Below are positions 29,701 to 38,307 of a stretch of 64,000 nucleotides of DNA, piece by piece; position 1 is the first letter of the stretch, and the number at the start of each line of letters is the position of its first letter. Origin of the DNA: Chromobacterium amazonense (GTDB lineage: Bacteria; Pseudomonadota; Gammaproteobacteria; Burkholderiales; Chromobacteriaceae); assembly GCF_001855565.1 (NCBI RefSeq), contig NZ_MKCR01000003.1, positions 1 through 64,000 of the forward strand, in the 5' to 3' direction. The translations under genes were made by a program, and so were the position numbers. The notes beneath the pieces were generated by a model. That model saw nothing but the letters and a program-made list of their open reading frames with translations. It did not search any database and was not told the DNA's origin.

Positions 29701-30483
29701 TCAGGCGTTCTTCCAGTTCGGCGCGCGCTTTTCCAGGAAGGCGCGCGTGCCTTCGCCTTGATCGTAGGTGTCGAACAGCTTGATGAAGGCCTCGCGTTCC
29801 TTGATCAGGTTCCAAGCCGGCGGCTGGGTGCGGGCGGCCTGCACCAGCTGCTTGCACACGCCGACCGACGACGGCGACTGCTTGGCCACGCCCTCGGCCA
29901 GCTTGATGGCGGTTTCCAGCGCCTCGCCCTTGGCCACCACCTGCTCCACCAGGCCGATGCGCTCGGCGGTGGCGGCGTTGATGCGCTCGCCGCACAGAAT
30001 CATGCGCTTGGCCCAGCCTTCGCCCACCAGCCACGGCAGGTTCTGGGTGCCGCCGGCGCAAGGCAGCAGGCCGACGCCGGCTTCTGGCAGCGCCATCTGG
30101 CTTTGTTCTTCGGCGATGCGAATGTCGCAGGCCAGGGCGCATTCCAGGCCGCCGCCCATGGCGTAGCCGTTGAGCGCGGCGATGCTGACGCCGCGGAAGC
30201 CGGACAGCGCCTCGAAGGCCTCGCCGAACAGCATGGTCATCTCGGTGGCCACCTTCTTGTCGCCGTCGGCGAACAGATTCAGGTCCGCGCCGGCTGAGAA
30301 GAACTTCTCGCCCTGGCCGGTGATGACCAGCGCGTAGATGTCGCGGTCGGCGTTGAGATCGGCCACCAGCTGTTTCAGCGCGGTCAGGCTGGCGCGGTTC
30401 CAAGTGTTGGCCGGCGGATTGTCTATCGTCACCACGGCGGTGTGGCCGCGTTTTTCCACGTTCAGGTGGGCGTAGCTTTGCAT
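29701..30483 (-). CDS. Enoyl-CoA hydratase (valine pathway)
   Basis: The 260-residue crotonase hydrates an enoyl-CoA, by context methacrylyl-CoA. GEKFFSAGADLNLFADG and GYAMGGGLECALACD form the oxyanion region, and the catalytic glutamate lies in MALPEAGVGLLPCAGGT. I chose ATG 30483 (MQSYAHLNVEKRG), preceded by AAGGACCAGGAC; the frame open to 30546 runs into a repeat element. It lies downstream of the acyl-CoA dehydrogenase gene. Confidence 0.94.
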   Translation of the reverse strand: MQSYAHLNVEKRGHTAVVTIDNPPANTWNRASLTALKQLVADLNADRDIYALVITGQGEKFFSAGADLNLFADGDKKVATEMTMLFGEAFEALSGFRGVSIAALNGYAMGGGLECALACDIRIAEEQSQMALPEAGVGLLPCAGGTQNLPWLVGEGWAKRMILCGERINAATAERIGLVEQVVAKGEALETAIKLAEGVAKQSPSSVGVCKQLVQAARTQPPAWNLIKEREAFIKLFDTYDQGEGTRAFLEKRAPNWKNA

Positions 30484-30501
30484 GTCCTGGTCCTTGTTTT
30501 T

Positions 30502-30625
30502 TAGCCACGGAAGCACACGGAAAGGCACGGAAGAAATCAACAACACGTCTGCCTGTGATGAATGCGCTTTTGCGTTGTGGATCGCCGCGCTGTCGGGATG
30601 AAGTTTCCGTGTTTTTCCGTGGCTA
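30502..30625. repeat. Intergenic inverted-repeat element A
   Basis: A 124-bp element with 22-bp ends: TAGCCACGGAAGCACACGGA (30502 onward) and, on the other strand from 30625, TAGCCACGGAAAAACACGGA. They differ at two positions. It fills the gap between the acyl-CoA dehydrogenase and hydratase genes and would form a long RNA hairpin within the transcript. Confidence 0.75.
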
Positions 30626-30631
30626 TATCAA

Positions 30632-31792
30632 TTAACGCAGCGTTTCCAGCGCGCCGTCCTGCAGCAGCTTGCGCGCGACTATCATCCGCATCACCTCGTT
30701 GGTGCCTTCCAGTATCTGGTGCACGCGCAGGTCGCGCACGTGGCGCTCCAGCGGGAAGTCCTGCAGATAGCCGTAGCCGCCGAACAGCTGCAGCGCGTTG
30801 TTGGCGATATTGAAACTCAGATCGGTGGCCAGGCGCTTTGCCATCGCGCAATAGGCGGTGGCGTCGGCGCTGGCGTTGTCCAGCTTCCAGGCGGCCAGGC
30901 GCACCATCTGGCGCGCCGCCACCAGCTCGGTCAGCATGTCGGCCAAGCGGAACTGCACGGTTTGCAATTCCGCCAGCGGCTGGCCGAATTGCTGGCGTTC
31001 CTGCACATAGCGCTGCGCGGCGTTCAGCGCGGACTGGGCGGTGCCGACGGCGCAGGTGGCGATATTGATGCGGCCGCCGTCCAGCCCCTTCATGGCGAAG
31101 GCGAAGCCCTGGCCTTCTTCGCCCAGGCGATTGGCTACCGGGATTTCCACGTTGTCGAAGGTGATGGCGCGGGTGGGCTGGCTATTCCAGCCCATCTTCT
31201 TTTCCTTCTTGCCGTAGCTGACGCCCGACGCGTCGGCTGGCACCACGAAGGCGGAGATGCCCTTGGGGCCGGGGCCGCCGGTGCGGGCCATCACCACCAG
31301 CAACTGGGTGCTGCCGGCGCCGGAGATGAACATCTTGCCGCCGTTGAGCACGTAGACCTCGCCCTTTTTCTCAGCGCGGGTTTTCAGCGAGGCGGCGTCG
31401 GAGCCGGCGCCCGGCTCGGTCAGACAGTAGCTGCCCAAGACTTCGCCGGTCACCATTTTCGGCACCCATTGTTCAGCCAGCTGCTGGCTGCCGAAGCTGG
31501 CGATCATCCAGCTGACCATGTTGTGGATGGTCAGGTAGGCGGCGGTGGAGGTGCAGCCGGCGGCCAGCTCCTCGAACACGATGGCGGAGTCCAGCCGCGA
31601 CAGGCCCAGGCCGCCGTAAGCTTCCGGCGTGTACAGGCCCAGAAAACCCATGTCGCCGCTCTTGCGGATCACGTCCAGCGGGAAGAGGGACTCGGCATCC
31701 CATTCGGCCGCGCGCGGGGCCAGCTCGCGCTCGGCGAAATCACGGGCGCTTTGTTGGAAGGCGAGTTGGTCTTCGGATAAGGCGAAATCCAT
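30632..31792 (-). CDS. Acyl-CoA dehydrogenase, probably isobutyryl-CoA dehydrogenase
   Basis: The 386-residue flavoprotein has the FAD/acyl-CoA motif YCLTEPGAGSDAASLKT, the substrate-arm segment QFGQPLAELQTVQFRLADM, and the catalytic glutamate in HQILEGTNEVMRMIVAR. The context, between mmsA and a hydratase, points to isobutyryl-CoA as substrate, giving methacrylyl-CoA; 2-methylbutyryl-CoA is an alternative. I chose ATG 31792 (MDFALSEDQLAF) with AAAGGA upstream; the longer frame runs into repeat B. Confidence 0.93.
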   Translation of the reverse strand: MDFALSEDQLAFQQSARDFAERELAPRAAEWDAESLFPLDVIRKSGDMGFLGLYTPEAYGGLGLSRLDSAIVFEELAAGCTSTAAYLTIHNMVSWMIASFGSQQLAEQWVPKMVTGEVLGSYCLTEPGAGSDAASLKTRAEKKGEVYVLNGGKMFISGAGSTQLLVVMARTGGPGPKGISAFVVPADASGVSYGKKEKKMGWNSQPTRAITFDNVEIPVANRLGEEGQGFAFAMKGLDGGRINIATCAVGTAQSALNAAQRYVQERQQFGQPLAELQTVQFRLADMLTELVAARQMVRLAAWKLDNASADATAYCAMAKRLATDLSFNIANNALQLFGGYGYLQDFPLERHVRDLRVHQILEGTNEVMRMIVARKLLQDGALETLR

Positions 31793-31810
31793 GATGAATC
31801 CTTTGATTTT

Positions 31811-31972
31811 TTGCCACGGAAGCACACGGAAAGGGCACGGTAACGATGGTTGGTTCAGTCTTCCCCCTGCCATGTCGAAGTCTGAATTCCCTGCTTTCCC
31901 GCTGTGGTACTTAGCGCTCGGGGCCAAGCGATAGCCGTTTTTTCCGTGTTGTTCCGTGTGTTTCCGTGGCTA
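31811..31972. repeat. Intergenic inverted-repeat element B
   Basis: A 162-bp element whose ends match element A: TTGCCACGGAAGCACACGGA from 31812 and, on the other strand from about 31972, TTAGCCACGGAAACACACGG. It fills the gap between mmsA and the acyl-CoA dehydrogenase gene. The interior is unrelated to that of element A. Confidence 0.75.
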
Positions 31973-31985
31973 ATTCATTGCTAAA

Positions 31986-33488
31986 TCAGCGCAGCGAGAT
32001 GGTGGTGTGCACCTTGCCGCTGCTGGCCTCGTCGTCGAACCAGCGGCTGGTGACGGTCTTGGTCTGGGTGTAGAAGGCCACCACCTGCTTGCCGTAGGGG
32101 CCGAGGTCGCCCAGCTTGGACGCGCGGCTGCCGGTGAAGCTGAACAGCGGCACCGGCACCGGGATCGGCACGTTGATGCCCACTTGGCCGACGTCGATCT
32201 CTTCCTGGAACTTGCGCGCCGCCGCGCCGCTCTGGGTGAAGATGGCGGTGCCGTTGCCGTTGGGGTTGGCGTTGATGATGGCGATGGCTTCATCCAGCGT
32301 GTCGGCGGCCATCAGGCACAGCACTGGGCCGAAGATTTCCTGGTGGTAGATCGCCATCTCGGGTTTGACGCCGGAGAAGATGGTGGGGCCGACGAAGTTG
32401 CCGTTGTCGAAACCGGCGACTTTCACGCCGCGGCCGTCCAGCTCCAGCTTGGCGCCTTCCTCGACGCCGCGGGCGATCAGGCTTTTGACGCGGTCCAGCG
32501 CGGCGCAGGAGATCACCGGGCCGAGGTCGGGGTTGTCCTTGCCCGGGCCCACTTTCAGCCCCTTGGCCTTGGCCACCAGTTCCGGAATCCACTGCTGGGC
32601 CTCGCCTACCAGCACCGCCACGCTGAGCGCCATGCAGCGCTGGCCGGCGGCGCCGAAGGCCGCGCCGGTCAGCTGGTTCAGCGCCTGCTCCTTATTGGCA
32701 TCCGGCAGCACGATGGCGTGGTTTTTGGCGCCCATCATGCATTGGGCGCGCTTGCCGCTGAGGGTGGCGCGCTGGTAGACGTGGGTGCCCACCTTGGTGG
32801 AGCCGACGAAGGACACCGCCTTGATGTCGGGGTGGTCGCAGATGGCGTCGACTACCGACGCCGCGCCGTGAACCACGTTGAGCACGCCCTTGGGAATGCC
32901 GGCTTCCAGCGCCAGCTCGACCAGGCGCATCGTCACCATCGGGTCTTGCTCGGACGGCTTCAGCACGAAGGTATTGCCGGTGGCGATGGCCATCGGGAAC
33001 ATCCACAGCGGAATCATGGCCGGGAAGTTGAACGGAGTGATGCCGGCACACACGCCCAGCGGCTGCTGCACGGTGTAGGTGTCCACGCCGCCGGCGACGT
33101 TTTCGGCGTATTCGCCCATCTGCAGGGTGCCGATATTGGCGGCGTGCTCCACCACCTCCAGGCCGCGGAAGATGTCGCCTTCGGCGTCGGCCAGGGTCTT
33201 GCCCTGTTCGGCGGTGAGGATGGCGGCCAATTCCTTCATGTTTTCGCGGATCAACTGCTGGTATTTCAGGAAAATGCGGGCGCGGGCGCCGATCGGCGTT
33301 TTCTTCCAGGTCTTGAACGCTTCCTTGGCGGCGGCGACGGCGGCGTTCACCTCGTCGGCGGTGGCCAGCGGCACGCGCGCCAGCACTTCCTGGGTGGCCG
33401 GATTGACGATGTCGCGCCATTCCGTGGTTTGGGATTCGACGAATTCGCCGCCTATCAACAGCTTGATGTTGGGTACCGACTGGCTCAT
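31986..33488 (-). CDS. mmsA: Methylmalonate-semialdehyde dehydrogenase (CoA-acylating)
   Basis: MmsA converts methylmalonate semialdehyde to propionyl-CoA, ending valine degradation. The 500-residue aldehyde-dehydrogenase-fold protein has the NAD segment [16 protein letters not shown] and the catalytic cysteine in [14 protein letters not shown] (near residue 284), a signature of this subfamily, plus the [10 protein letters not shown] strand. AGAGGAGGCAG precedes its start. It is the second gene of the minus-strand block, 39 bases after the hydroxyacyl-CoA dehydrogenase. Confidence 0.96.
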   Translation of the reverse strand: MSQSVPNIKLLIGGEFVESQTTEWRDIVNPATQEVLARVPLATADEVNAAVAAAKEAFKTWKKTPIGARARIFLKYQQLIRENMKELAAILTAEQGKTLADAEGDIFRGLEVVEHAANIGTLQMGEYAENVAGGVDTYTVQQPLGVCAGITPFNFPAMIPLWMFPMAIATGNTFVLKPSEQDPMVTMRLVELALEAGIPKGVLNVVHGAASVVDAICDHPDIKAVSFVGSTKVGTHVYQRATLSGKRAQCMMGAKNHAIVLPDANKEQALNQLTGAAFGAAGQRCMALSVAVLVGEAQQWIPELVAKAKGLKVGPGKDNPDLGPVISCAALDRVKSLIARGVEEGAKLELDGRGVKVAGFDNGNFVGPTIFSGVKPEMAIYHQEIFGPVLCLMAADTLDEAIAIINANPNGNGTAIFTQSGAAARKFQEEIDVGQVGINVPIPVPVPLFSFTGSRASKLGDLGPYGKQVVAFYTQTKTVTSRWFDDEASSGKVHTTISLR

Positions 33489-33527
33489 GGCACTGCCTCC
33501 TCTAATTGTTCGGGCTGATGGCGCTGC

Positions 33528-34376
33528 TCAGTTGTAGCTGTAGAAACCCTTGCCGCTCTTGCGGCCCAGGTGTCCGGCCTGCACCAGCTGCGCGAGCAAC
33601 GGGCAGGCGCGGTATTTGCTGTCGCGGAATTCGTGGTACAGGATGTCCATGATGGACAGGCAGGTGTCCAGGCCTATCAGGTCGGCCAGCGCCAAGGGGC
33701 CGATCGGGTGGTTCATGCCCAGCTTCATCACGGTGTCGATGTCCTCTGCGGTGGCCAGGTTTTCATGCAGCGCGAAGGCGGCCTCGTTGATCATCGGCAT
33801 CAGCACGCGGTTGGAGACGAAACCGGCGGCATCCTTCACCGTGACCGGCGTTTTGCCCAGCGCTTGAGATAAGTGGAAGACAGTTTGGTAGGCTTCGTCG
33901 CCGGTTTGCAGCGCGCGGATGATCTCCACTAATTGCATCACCGGCACCGGGTTCATGAAGTGCATGCCCACCACGCGCTCCGGGTGGCTGACCCAGCTGG
34001 CGATGCGGGTAAGGGAGATGGACGAGGTGTTGGAGGCGAGGATGCACTTTTCGCCGACTGCGGCGTCCAGGTCGCGGAAGATCTGTTCCTTGACGGCGGC
34101 GTTTTCGGTGGCGGCCTCGATCACCACATCGCAGCCGGCCAGATCGGCCAGCTTGGTTGTGGAGCGGATATGAGCGACGATGCCGGGAATGTTGGCTTCG
34201 GCGATCAGCTCTTTCTTGGCCATCCGCTGCAGGCTGATATTGATATTGGCCATGCCTTTGACCAGGGTCGCGTCGTTGACGTCGGCCAGCACCACCTCGA
34301 AGCCCTTCATCGCGAAGACCTGGGCGATGCCGTTGCCCATGGTGCCTGCGCCCACCACGCCGATTTTCTGGCTCAT
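33528..34376 (-). CDS. 3-hydroxyacyl-CoA dehydrogenase (3-hydroxybutyryl-CoA type)
   Basis: This 282-residue NAD-dependent enzyme has the Rossmann start KIGVVGAGTMGNGIAQVFA, the catalytic histidine/glutamate segment VVGMHFMNPVPVMQLVEII, and the dimerisation domain NHPIGPLALADLIGLD. In this context it may oxidise short 3-hydroxyacyl-CoAs from isoleucine or butyrate metabolism. It is the first gene of the minus-strand valine block, facing the MerR regulator across a palindromic operator. Confidence 0.93.
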   Translation of the reverse strand: MSQKIGVVGAGTMGNGIAQVFAMKGFEVVLADVNDATLVKGMANINISLQRMAKKELIAEANIPGIVAHIRSTTKLADLAGCDVVIEAATENAAVKEQIFRDLDAAVGEKCILASNTSSISLTRIASWVSHPERVVGMHFMNPVPVMQLVEIIRALQTGDEAYQTVFHLSQALGKTPVTVKDAAGFVSNRVLMPMINEAAFALHENLATAEDIDTVMKLGMNHPIGPLALADLIGLDTCLSIMDILYHEFRDSKYRACPLLAQLVQAGHLGRKSGKGFYSYN

Positions 34377-34420
34377 CTGTTTCTCCTGGACTGTTTGCTC
34401 TAACTTTTGATCACGATAAC

Positions 34421-34436
34421 TTGACGTTTACGTCAA
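34421..34436. promoter_or_regulatory. LiuR-like operator between the degradation genes and their regulator
   Basis: TTGACGTTTACGTCAA is a 7+7 bp inverted repeat with a 2-base centre, in the 136-base divergent region. Its form matches the palindromes described for MerR-type LiuR regulators of branched-chain amino acid degradation. A second partial half-site (CGTCAAC) follows immediately. Binding is inferred from position and symmetry. Confidence 0.72.
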
Positions 34437-34512
34437 CGTCAACAGACAATGAACACAAATGCAGCCGACTGTGGCGCGCGTGGCCGCAGAGGAAGAATCG
34501 GGGTACAGACAT

Positions 34513-34920
34513 ATGGGCGAGCAGGTTTTCAATATCACGGAATTGGCGCAGGAATTCGACGTCACCACCCGCGCCATCCGCTTCTACGAGGACCAAGGCC
34601 TGTTGGAGCCGGCGCGGGCCGGGCAGCGCCGCATCTACAACCGGCGCGACCGCGTGCGGCTGATGCTGATCCTGCGCGGCAAACGCATAGGCCTGTCCCT
34701 GCAAGAGATACGCGAGCTGTTCGCGCTGTACGACGCGGCGCACGACGACGCGCCGCAGTTGCAGGAATTCATCCGCATCCTGGCGCGCAAGGAGCAGCAG
34801 CTGTTGGAGCAGATGGAAGACATCAAGGTGGTGCTGACTGAAATCGGCCAGTTGCGCGCCCAATGCGAAAAGACGCTGGGCAAACGCAACAACGGCCACA
34901 ATCGAGCAAAGGAGCTGTGA
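34513..34920 (+). CDS. MerR-family regulator, LiuR-like
   Basis: The 135-residue protein has a MerR winged helix (FNITELAQEFDVTTRAIRFY, then YNRRDRVRLMLILRGKRIGL) and a C-terminal dimerisation coiled coil (FIRILARKEQQLLEQMEDIK). LiuR-type MerR proteins repress branched-chain amino acid and fatty acid degradation genes. The context here fits: it is divergent from the valine set, coupled to a thiolase gene (TGATG overlap), and beside a palindromic site. I chose ATG 34513 (MGEQVFNITEL); an upstream extension to 34459 is less likely. Confidence 0.86.
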   Translation: MGEQVFNITELAQEFDVTTRAIRFYEDQGLLEPARAGQRRIYNRRDRVRLMLILRGKRIGLSLQEIRELFALYDAAHDDAPQLQEFIRILARKEQQLLEQMEDIKVVLTEIGQLRAQCEKTLGKRNNGHNRAKEL

Positions 34921-36104
34921 TGCAACAACAGGAAATCGTGATCGTGGGCATGGCGCGCACCGCCATGGGCGGCTTCCAGGGCGCGCTGTCAGGTCTGACC
35001 GCCAGCCAGCTGGGCGCGGCCGCGATCCGCGCCGCGGTGGAGCGCGCCGGCGTCTCCGCCGGCGAGGTGGACGAAGTGATCATGGGCTGCGTGCTGCCGG
35101 CCGGCCAGGGCCAGGCGCCGGCGCGCCAGGCTGCGCTGGGCGGCGGCCTGCCGCAGTCCACGCCGTGCACCACCATCAACAAGATGTGCGGTTCCGGCAT
35201 GAAGGCGCTGATGATGGCGCATGACCAATTGTTGGCCGGAAACGGCAGCGTGGTGGTGGCCGGCGGCATGGAAAGCATGAGCAACGCGCCGTATCTGGTG
35301 CCTAAGGCCCGTGGCGGCCTGCGCCTGGGGCACGGCGAGCTCAAGGACCACATGTTCCTGGACGGCCTGGAAGACGCGTATCAGAAGGGCACGCTGATGG
35401 GCGTGTTCGCCGAGCAGTGCGCCGAGAAATACGGCTTCAGCCGCCAGGATCAGGACGAATTCGCCATCGCCTCGTTGACCCGAGCGCAACAGGCGATCAA
35501 GGGCGGCCAGTTCAAGGACGAGATCGCGGCGGTGACGGTGCCGGGCCGCGGCGGCGACACTGTGGTTGACACCGACGAGCAGCCGCTGAAGGCCAATCTG
35601 GACAAGATCCCGACCTTGAAGCCGGCGTTCAAGAAGGACGGCACCGTGACTCCGGCCAATTCCAGCTCCATTTCCGACGGCGGCGCCGCGCTGGTGCTGA
35701 TGACGGCGGCCGAAGCGGCCAAACGCGGCCTGAAGCCCATCGCCCGCATCGTCGGCCACAGCAGCTTCGCCCACGAGCCGGGCTGGTTCACTACCGCTCC
35801 GGTGCACGCCATTGAAAAACTGTTGGCCAAGACCGGCTGGAAGGCTGGCGAGGTGGATCTGTACGAGATCAATGAAGCCTTCGCCGTGGTGACGATGGCG
35901 GCGATGCACGACCTGAAACTGCCGCACGACAAGGTCAACGTGCATGGCGGCGCCTGCGCCCTGGGCCATCCGATCGGCGCGTCCGGCGCCCGCATCGTCA
36001 TCTCGCTGCTGTCGGCCCTGAAACAGCGCGGCGGCAAGCGCGGTGTGGCCAGTCTGTGCATAGGCGGCGGCGAAGCCACCGCGCTGGCGGTGGAATTGGT
36101 ATAA
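34920..36104 (+). CDS. Acetyl-CoA C-acetyltransferase (thiolase)
   Basis: The 394-residue thiolase has the nucleophilic cysteine in TINKMCGSGMKA (near residue 89), the histidine segment GGACALGHPIGASGARI and the second cysteine in SLCIGGGEATAL. It cleaves acetoacetyl-CoA or 2-methylacetoacetyl-CoA, the last step of isoleucine degradation, or condenses acetyl-CoA. Translation is coupled to the MerR gene, and AAAGGAG lies ahead of the start. Confidence 0.93.
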   Translation: MQQQEIVIVGMARTAMGGFQGALSGLTASQLGAAAIRAAVERAGVSAGEVDEVIMGCVLPAGQGQAPARQAALGGGLPQSTPCTTINKMCGSGMKALMMAHDQLLAGNGSVVVAGGMESMSNAPYLVPKARGGLRLGHGELKDHMFLDGLEDAYQKGTLMGVFAEQCAEKYGFSRQDQDEFAIASLTRAQQAIKGGQFKDEIAAVTVPGRGGDTVVDTDEQPLKANLDKIPTLKPAFKKDGTVTPANSSSISDGGAALVLMTAAEAAKRGLKPIARIVGHSSFAHEPGWFTTAPVHAIEKLLAKTGWKAGEVDLYEINEAFAVVTMAAMHDLKLPHDKVNVHGGACALGHPIGASGARIVISLLSALKQRGGKRGVASLCIGGGEATALAVELV

Positions 36105-36127
36105 AGCGAAATCGAAAACCGCAACTG

Positions 36128-36161
36128 CAGGCCGCCGGCATGTGTTGGCGGCCTGTTTTTT
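36128..36161 (+). terminator. Intrinsic terminator after the thiolase gene
   Basis: Perfect 9-bp arms CAGGCCGCC (36128-36136) and GGCGGCCTG (36147-36155), then six T. Confidence 0.92.
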
Positions 36162-36291
36162 GGCGACGCATCAAGCCACGCTTGCATTGACGGAAGTCTT
36201 GATGGATGGTGATAGCAAGCCTGAGCGGCTGGCGCATCGCCGCCGGCTGCTTTATCATCGCCCGCCTTTAGCCCTGCAAACGAATGCCGCC

Positions 36292-38241
36292 ATGACTGAC
36301 ACCATCGAAGCGCTGCCGCCCGAGATCCAGCTGGACGATTATCTGGCGGAACACAACGCCACCATCGTCACCACCGAGGGCAGCCACGCGGTGTCGGTGC
36401 ATGGCGAACTGGAGCTGGATGGCCACCGCATCCCTTATCACCTGGTGCCGGACGAAGGCTTCCTCGGCAAGAGCGGCAAATGGCGCAAGCTGTCGGCGGA
36501 AGACCGGCTGGCTTTGGTCAAGGAACGCTGGAACGATGCCGCGCGGCTGAAGATGGAGGCGCAACTATTGGCTTGCGCGCGCGAGGTGTTCGCGGTGGAC
36601 GGCATCGAGCCGCTGCGCGCGCTGAGCGCCTTCATGGCCAAGTACGAACGCGCCAAGGTGCGCTGCGCCATCGCGCTGGACCGGGTGGCCGCCGCGCGCA
36701 GCCGGCAAAGCGCCGACAAGGCCGCCGCCAAGACCCGCGACGCGGTCAACCTGTCGCGCTATCCCGAGTCGTTCGCCACGGCCTATGCGATGCAGCGCCA
36801 TTTCATCGCGGTACTGGGGCCCACCAATTCCGGCAAGACCCACGCGGCGATGGAGCATCTGCAAAAGGCCAAGAGCGGCGTCTACCTGGCGCCGCTGCGC
36901 CTGCTGGCGCTGGAGAACTATACCCGGCTGCAAGAGGCCGGCATCGCCGTCAGCCTGATCACGGGCGAGCAGCGCAAGCTGCATCCGGACGCCACCCACG
37001 TCGCCAGCACGGTGGAGATGCTGAATCCGGAGCGCCAGGTTGAGGTGGCGGTGATAGACGAAATTCAACTGCTGGACGATCCGGACCGCGGCGCGGCCTG
37101 GACCGCGGCCGTGTGCGGCGTGCCAGCGCAGACCGTTTACCTGGTGGGCGCGCCGGAGTCGCGCGAGGCGATCGAATCGTTGGTGGCGCGCGTCGGCGGC
37201 ACGTTGGAAGTGCGCACGCTGGAGCGCAAGACCGCGCTGCAGATGGACAAGGCGCCGTTGCTGTCCTTGAAGAATCTGAAGCCGGGCGATGTGCTGATCG
37301 CGTTCTCTCGGCGCGAGGTGCTGAACTGGCGCGACAAGGTGATAGAGCAGGGGCTGACGGTGTCTGCCATCTACGGCAATCTGTCGCCGGAAGTGCGCCA
37401 GGCGCAGGCCGAACGCTTCGTGTCCGGCGAAACCCAGGTGGTGGTCGCCACCGACGCCATCGGCATGGGGCTTAACACGCCGGCGCGGCGCATCATCTTC
37501 ACCACCGCCAGCAAGTGGGACGGCTACGCCGAGGGCGTCATCGCCGCCCCGCTGGCCAAGCAGATCGCCGGCCGCGCCGGCCGTTTCGGCAAGCATGAAA
37601 CCGGCTATGTGGCCGGCTTCGACGGCCTCACCCATAAGACGATAGCCGCGCTGCTGCGGCAAAAGGCCGAGCCGCTGCCGAACAACGGCTTCTTCGTCGC
37701 GCCTAGCCTGAAGTACCTGGAAGCCATCTCGCAGGCGACGGGGGAGGTCAGGCTCAAGGCTCTGCTGAGCCTGTTTGCCAAGCACATCAATGTGCACGAT
37801 GAGTTCTTCCTGCCGGCCAATCTGTCCGACCAGATGGAAAAAGCCGAGTGGCTGGACGCCTTGCCCCTGAGCCTGGCTGACCGCTATACCTTCAGTCTGT
37901 GCCCGATCTCGACCAAGATTCCGATGCTGGAGAGCGCCCTGCATGACTGGGCCGAACACCGCGCCCGCGGCAAGGCCGCGCCGCTGCTGCGGATGATGGG
38001 CACCGGCGGCCGCAACGAGCTGCAATACCTGGAAGACAGCTGCAAGCTGTATGCCGCTTACGCTTGGCTGGGCTATCGCATGCCCGACACCTTCCCGGAT
38101 GGCGAGATGGCCCAGTTGCTGATGCAAAGCACCTCGGAACGCATTGACGCCTTGCTGCAAGTGCAGAACGCGCAAAAGCGCAAGAGCGGCAAGGGCAATG
38201 GCTTTGAGCGGCGCAAGCCGGGCACCCGCCGCCGCAGTTGA
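36292..38241 (+). CDS. SUV3-like DExH/D RNA helicase
   Basis: The 649-residue protein has helicase motif I in LGPTNSGKTHAAMEHL (near residue 182), a DEIQ box in VIDEIQLLDDPDRGAAW, the segment VATDAIGMGLNTPARRIIF and motif VI QIAGRAGRFG, followed by a C-terminal region like that of SUV3. SUV3 is best known as the mitochondrial degradosome helicase; bacterial homologues occur in alpha- and betaproteobacteria. An RNA-unwinding role in decay is inferred. I chose ATG 36292 (MTDTIEALPPE), though its ribosome site is weak. It stands alone between terminators. Confidence 0.85.
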   Translation: MTDTIEALPPEIQLDDYLAEHNATIVTTEGSHAVSVHGELELDGHRIPYHLVPDEGFLGKSGKWRKLSAEDRLALVKERWNDAARLKMEAQLLACAREVFAVDGIEPLRALSAFMAKYERAKVRCAIALDRVAAARSRQSADKAAAKTRDAVNLSRYPESFATAYAMQRHFIAVLGPTNSGKTHAAMEHLQKAKSGVYLAPLRLLALENYTRLQEAGIAVSLITGEQRKLHPDATHVASTVEMLNPERQVEVAVIDEIQLLDDPDRGAAWTAAVCGVPAQTVYLVGAPESREAIESLVARVGGTLEVRTLERKTALQMDKAPLLSLKNLKPGDVLIAFSRREVLNWRDKVIEQGLTVSAIYGNLSPEVRQAQAERFVSGETQVVVATDAIGMGLNTPARRIIFTTASKWDGYAEGVIAAPLAKQIAGRAGRFGKHETGYVAGFDGLTHKTIAALLRQKAEPLPNNGFFVAPSLKYLEAISQATGEVRLKALLSLFAKHINVHDEFFLPANLSDQMEKAEWLDALPLSLADRYTFSLCPISTKIPMLESALHDWAEHRARGKAAPLLRMMGTGGRNELQYLEDSCKLYAAYAWLGYRMPDTFPDGEMAQLLMQSTSERIDALLQVQNAQKRKSGKGNGFERRKPGTRRRS

Positions 38242-38262
38242 TGCTGAGCAATAAAGCCAAAG

Positions 38263-38289
38263 CCCCGCGTGCTGCGCGGGGATTTTTAT
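38263..38289 (+). terminator. Intrinsic terminator after the helicase gene
   Basis: CCCCGCG and CGCGGGG arms enclose a short loop and are followed by ATTTTTATTT. Confidence 0.85.
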
Positions 38290-38307
38290 TTCACATCGCC
38301 GGAGGCC

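Noticed and set aside
32007-33518. Long antisense frame across mmsA
   Set aside because: GC-rich shadow of a clearly real aldehyde dehydrogenase gene.
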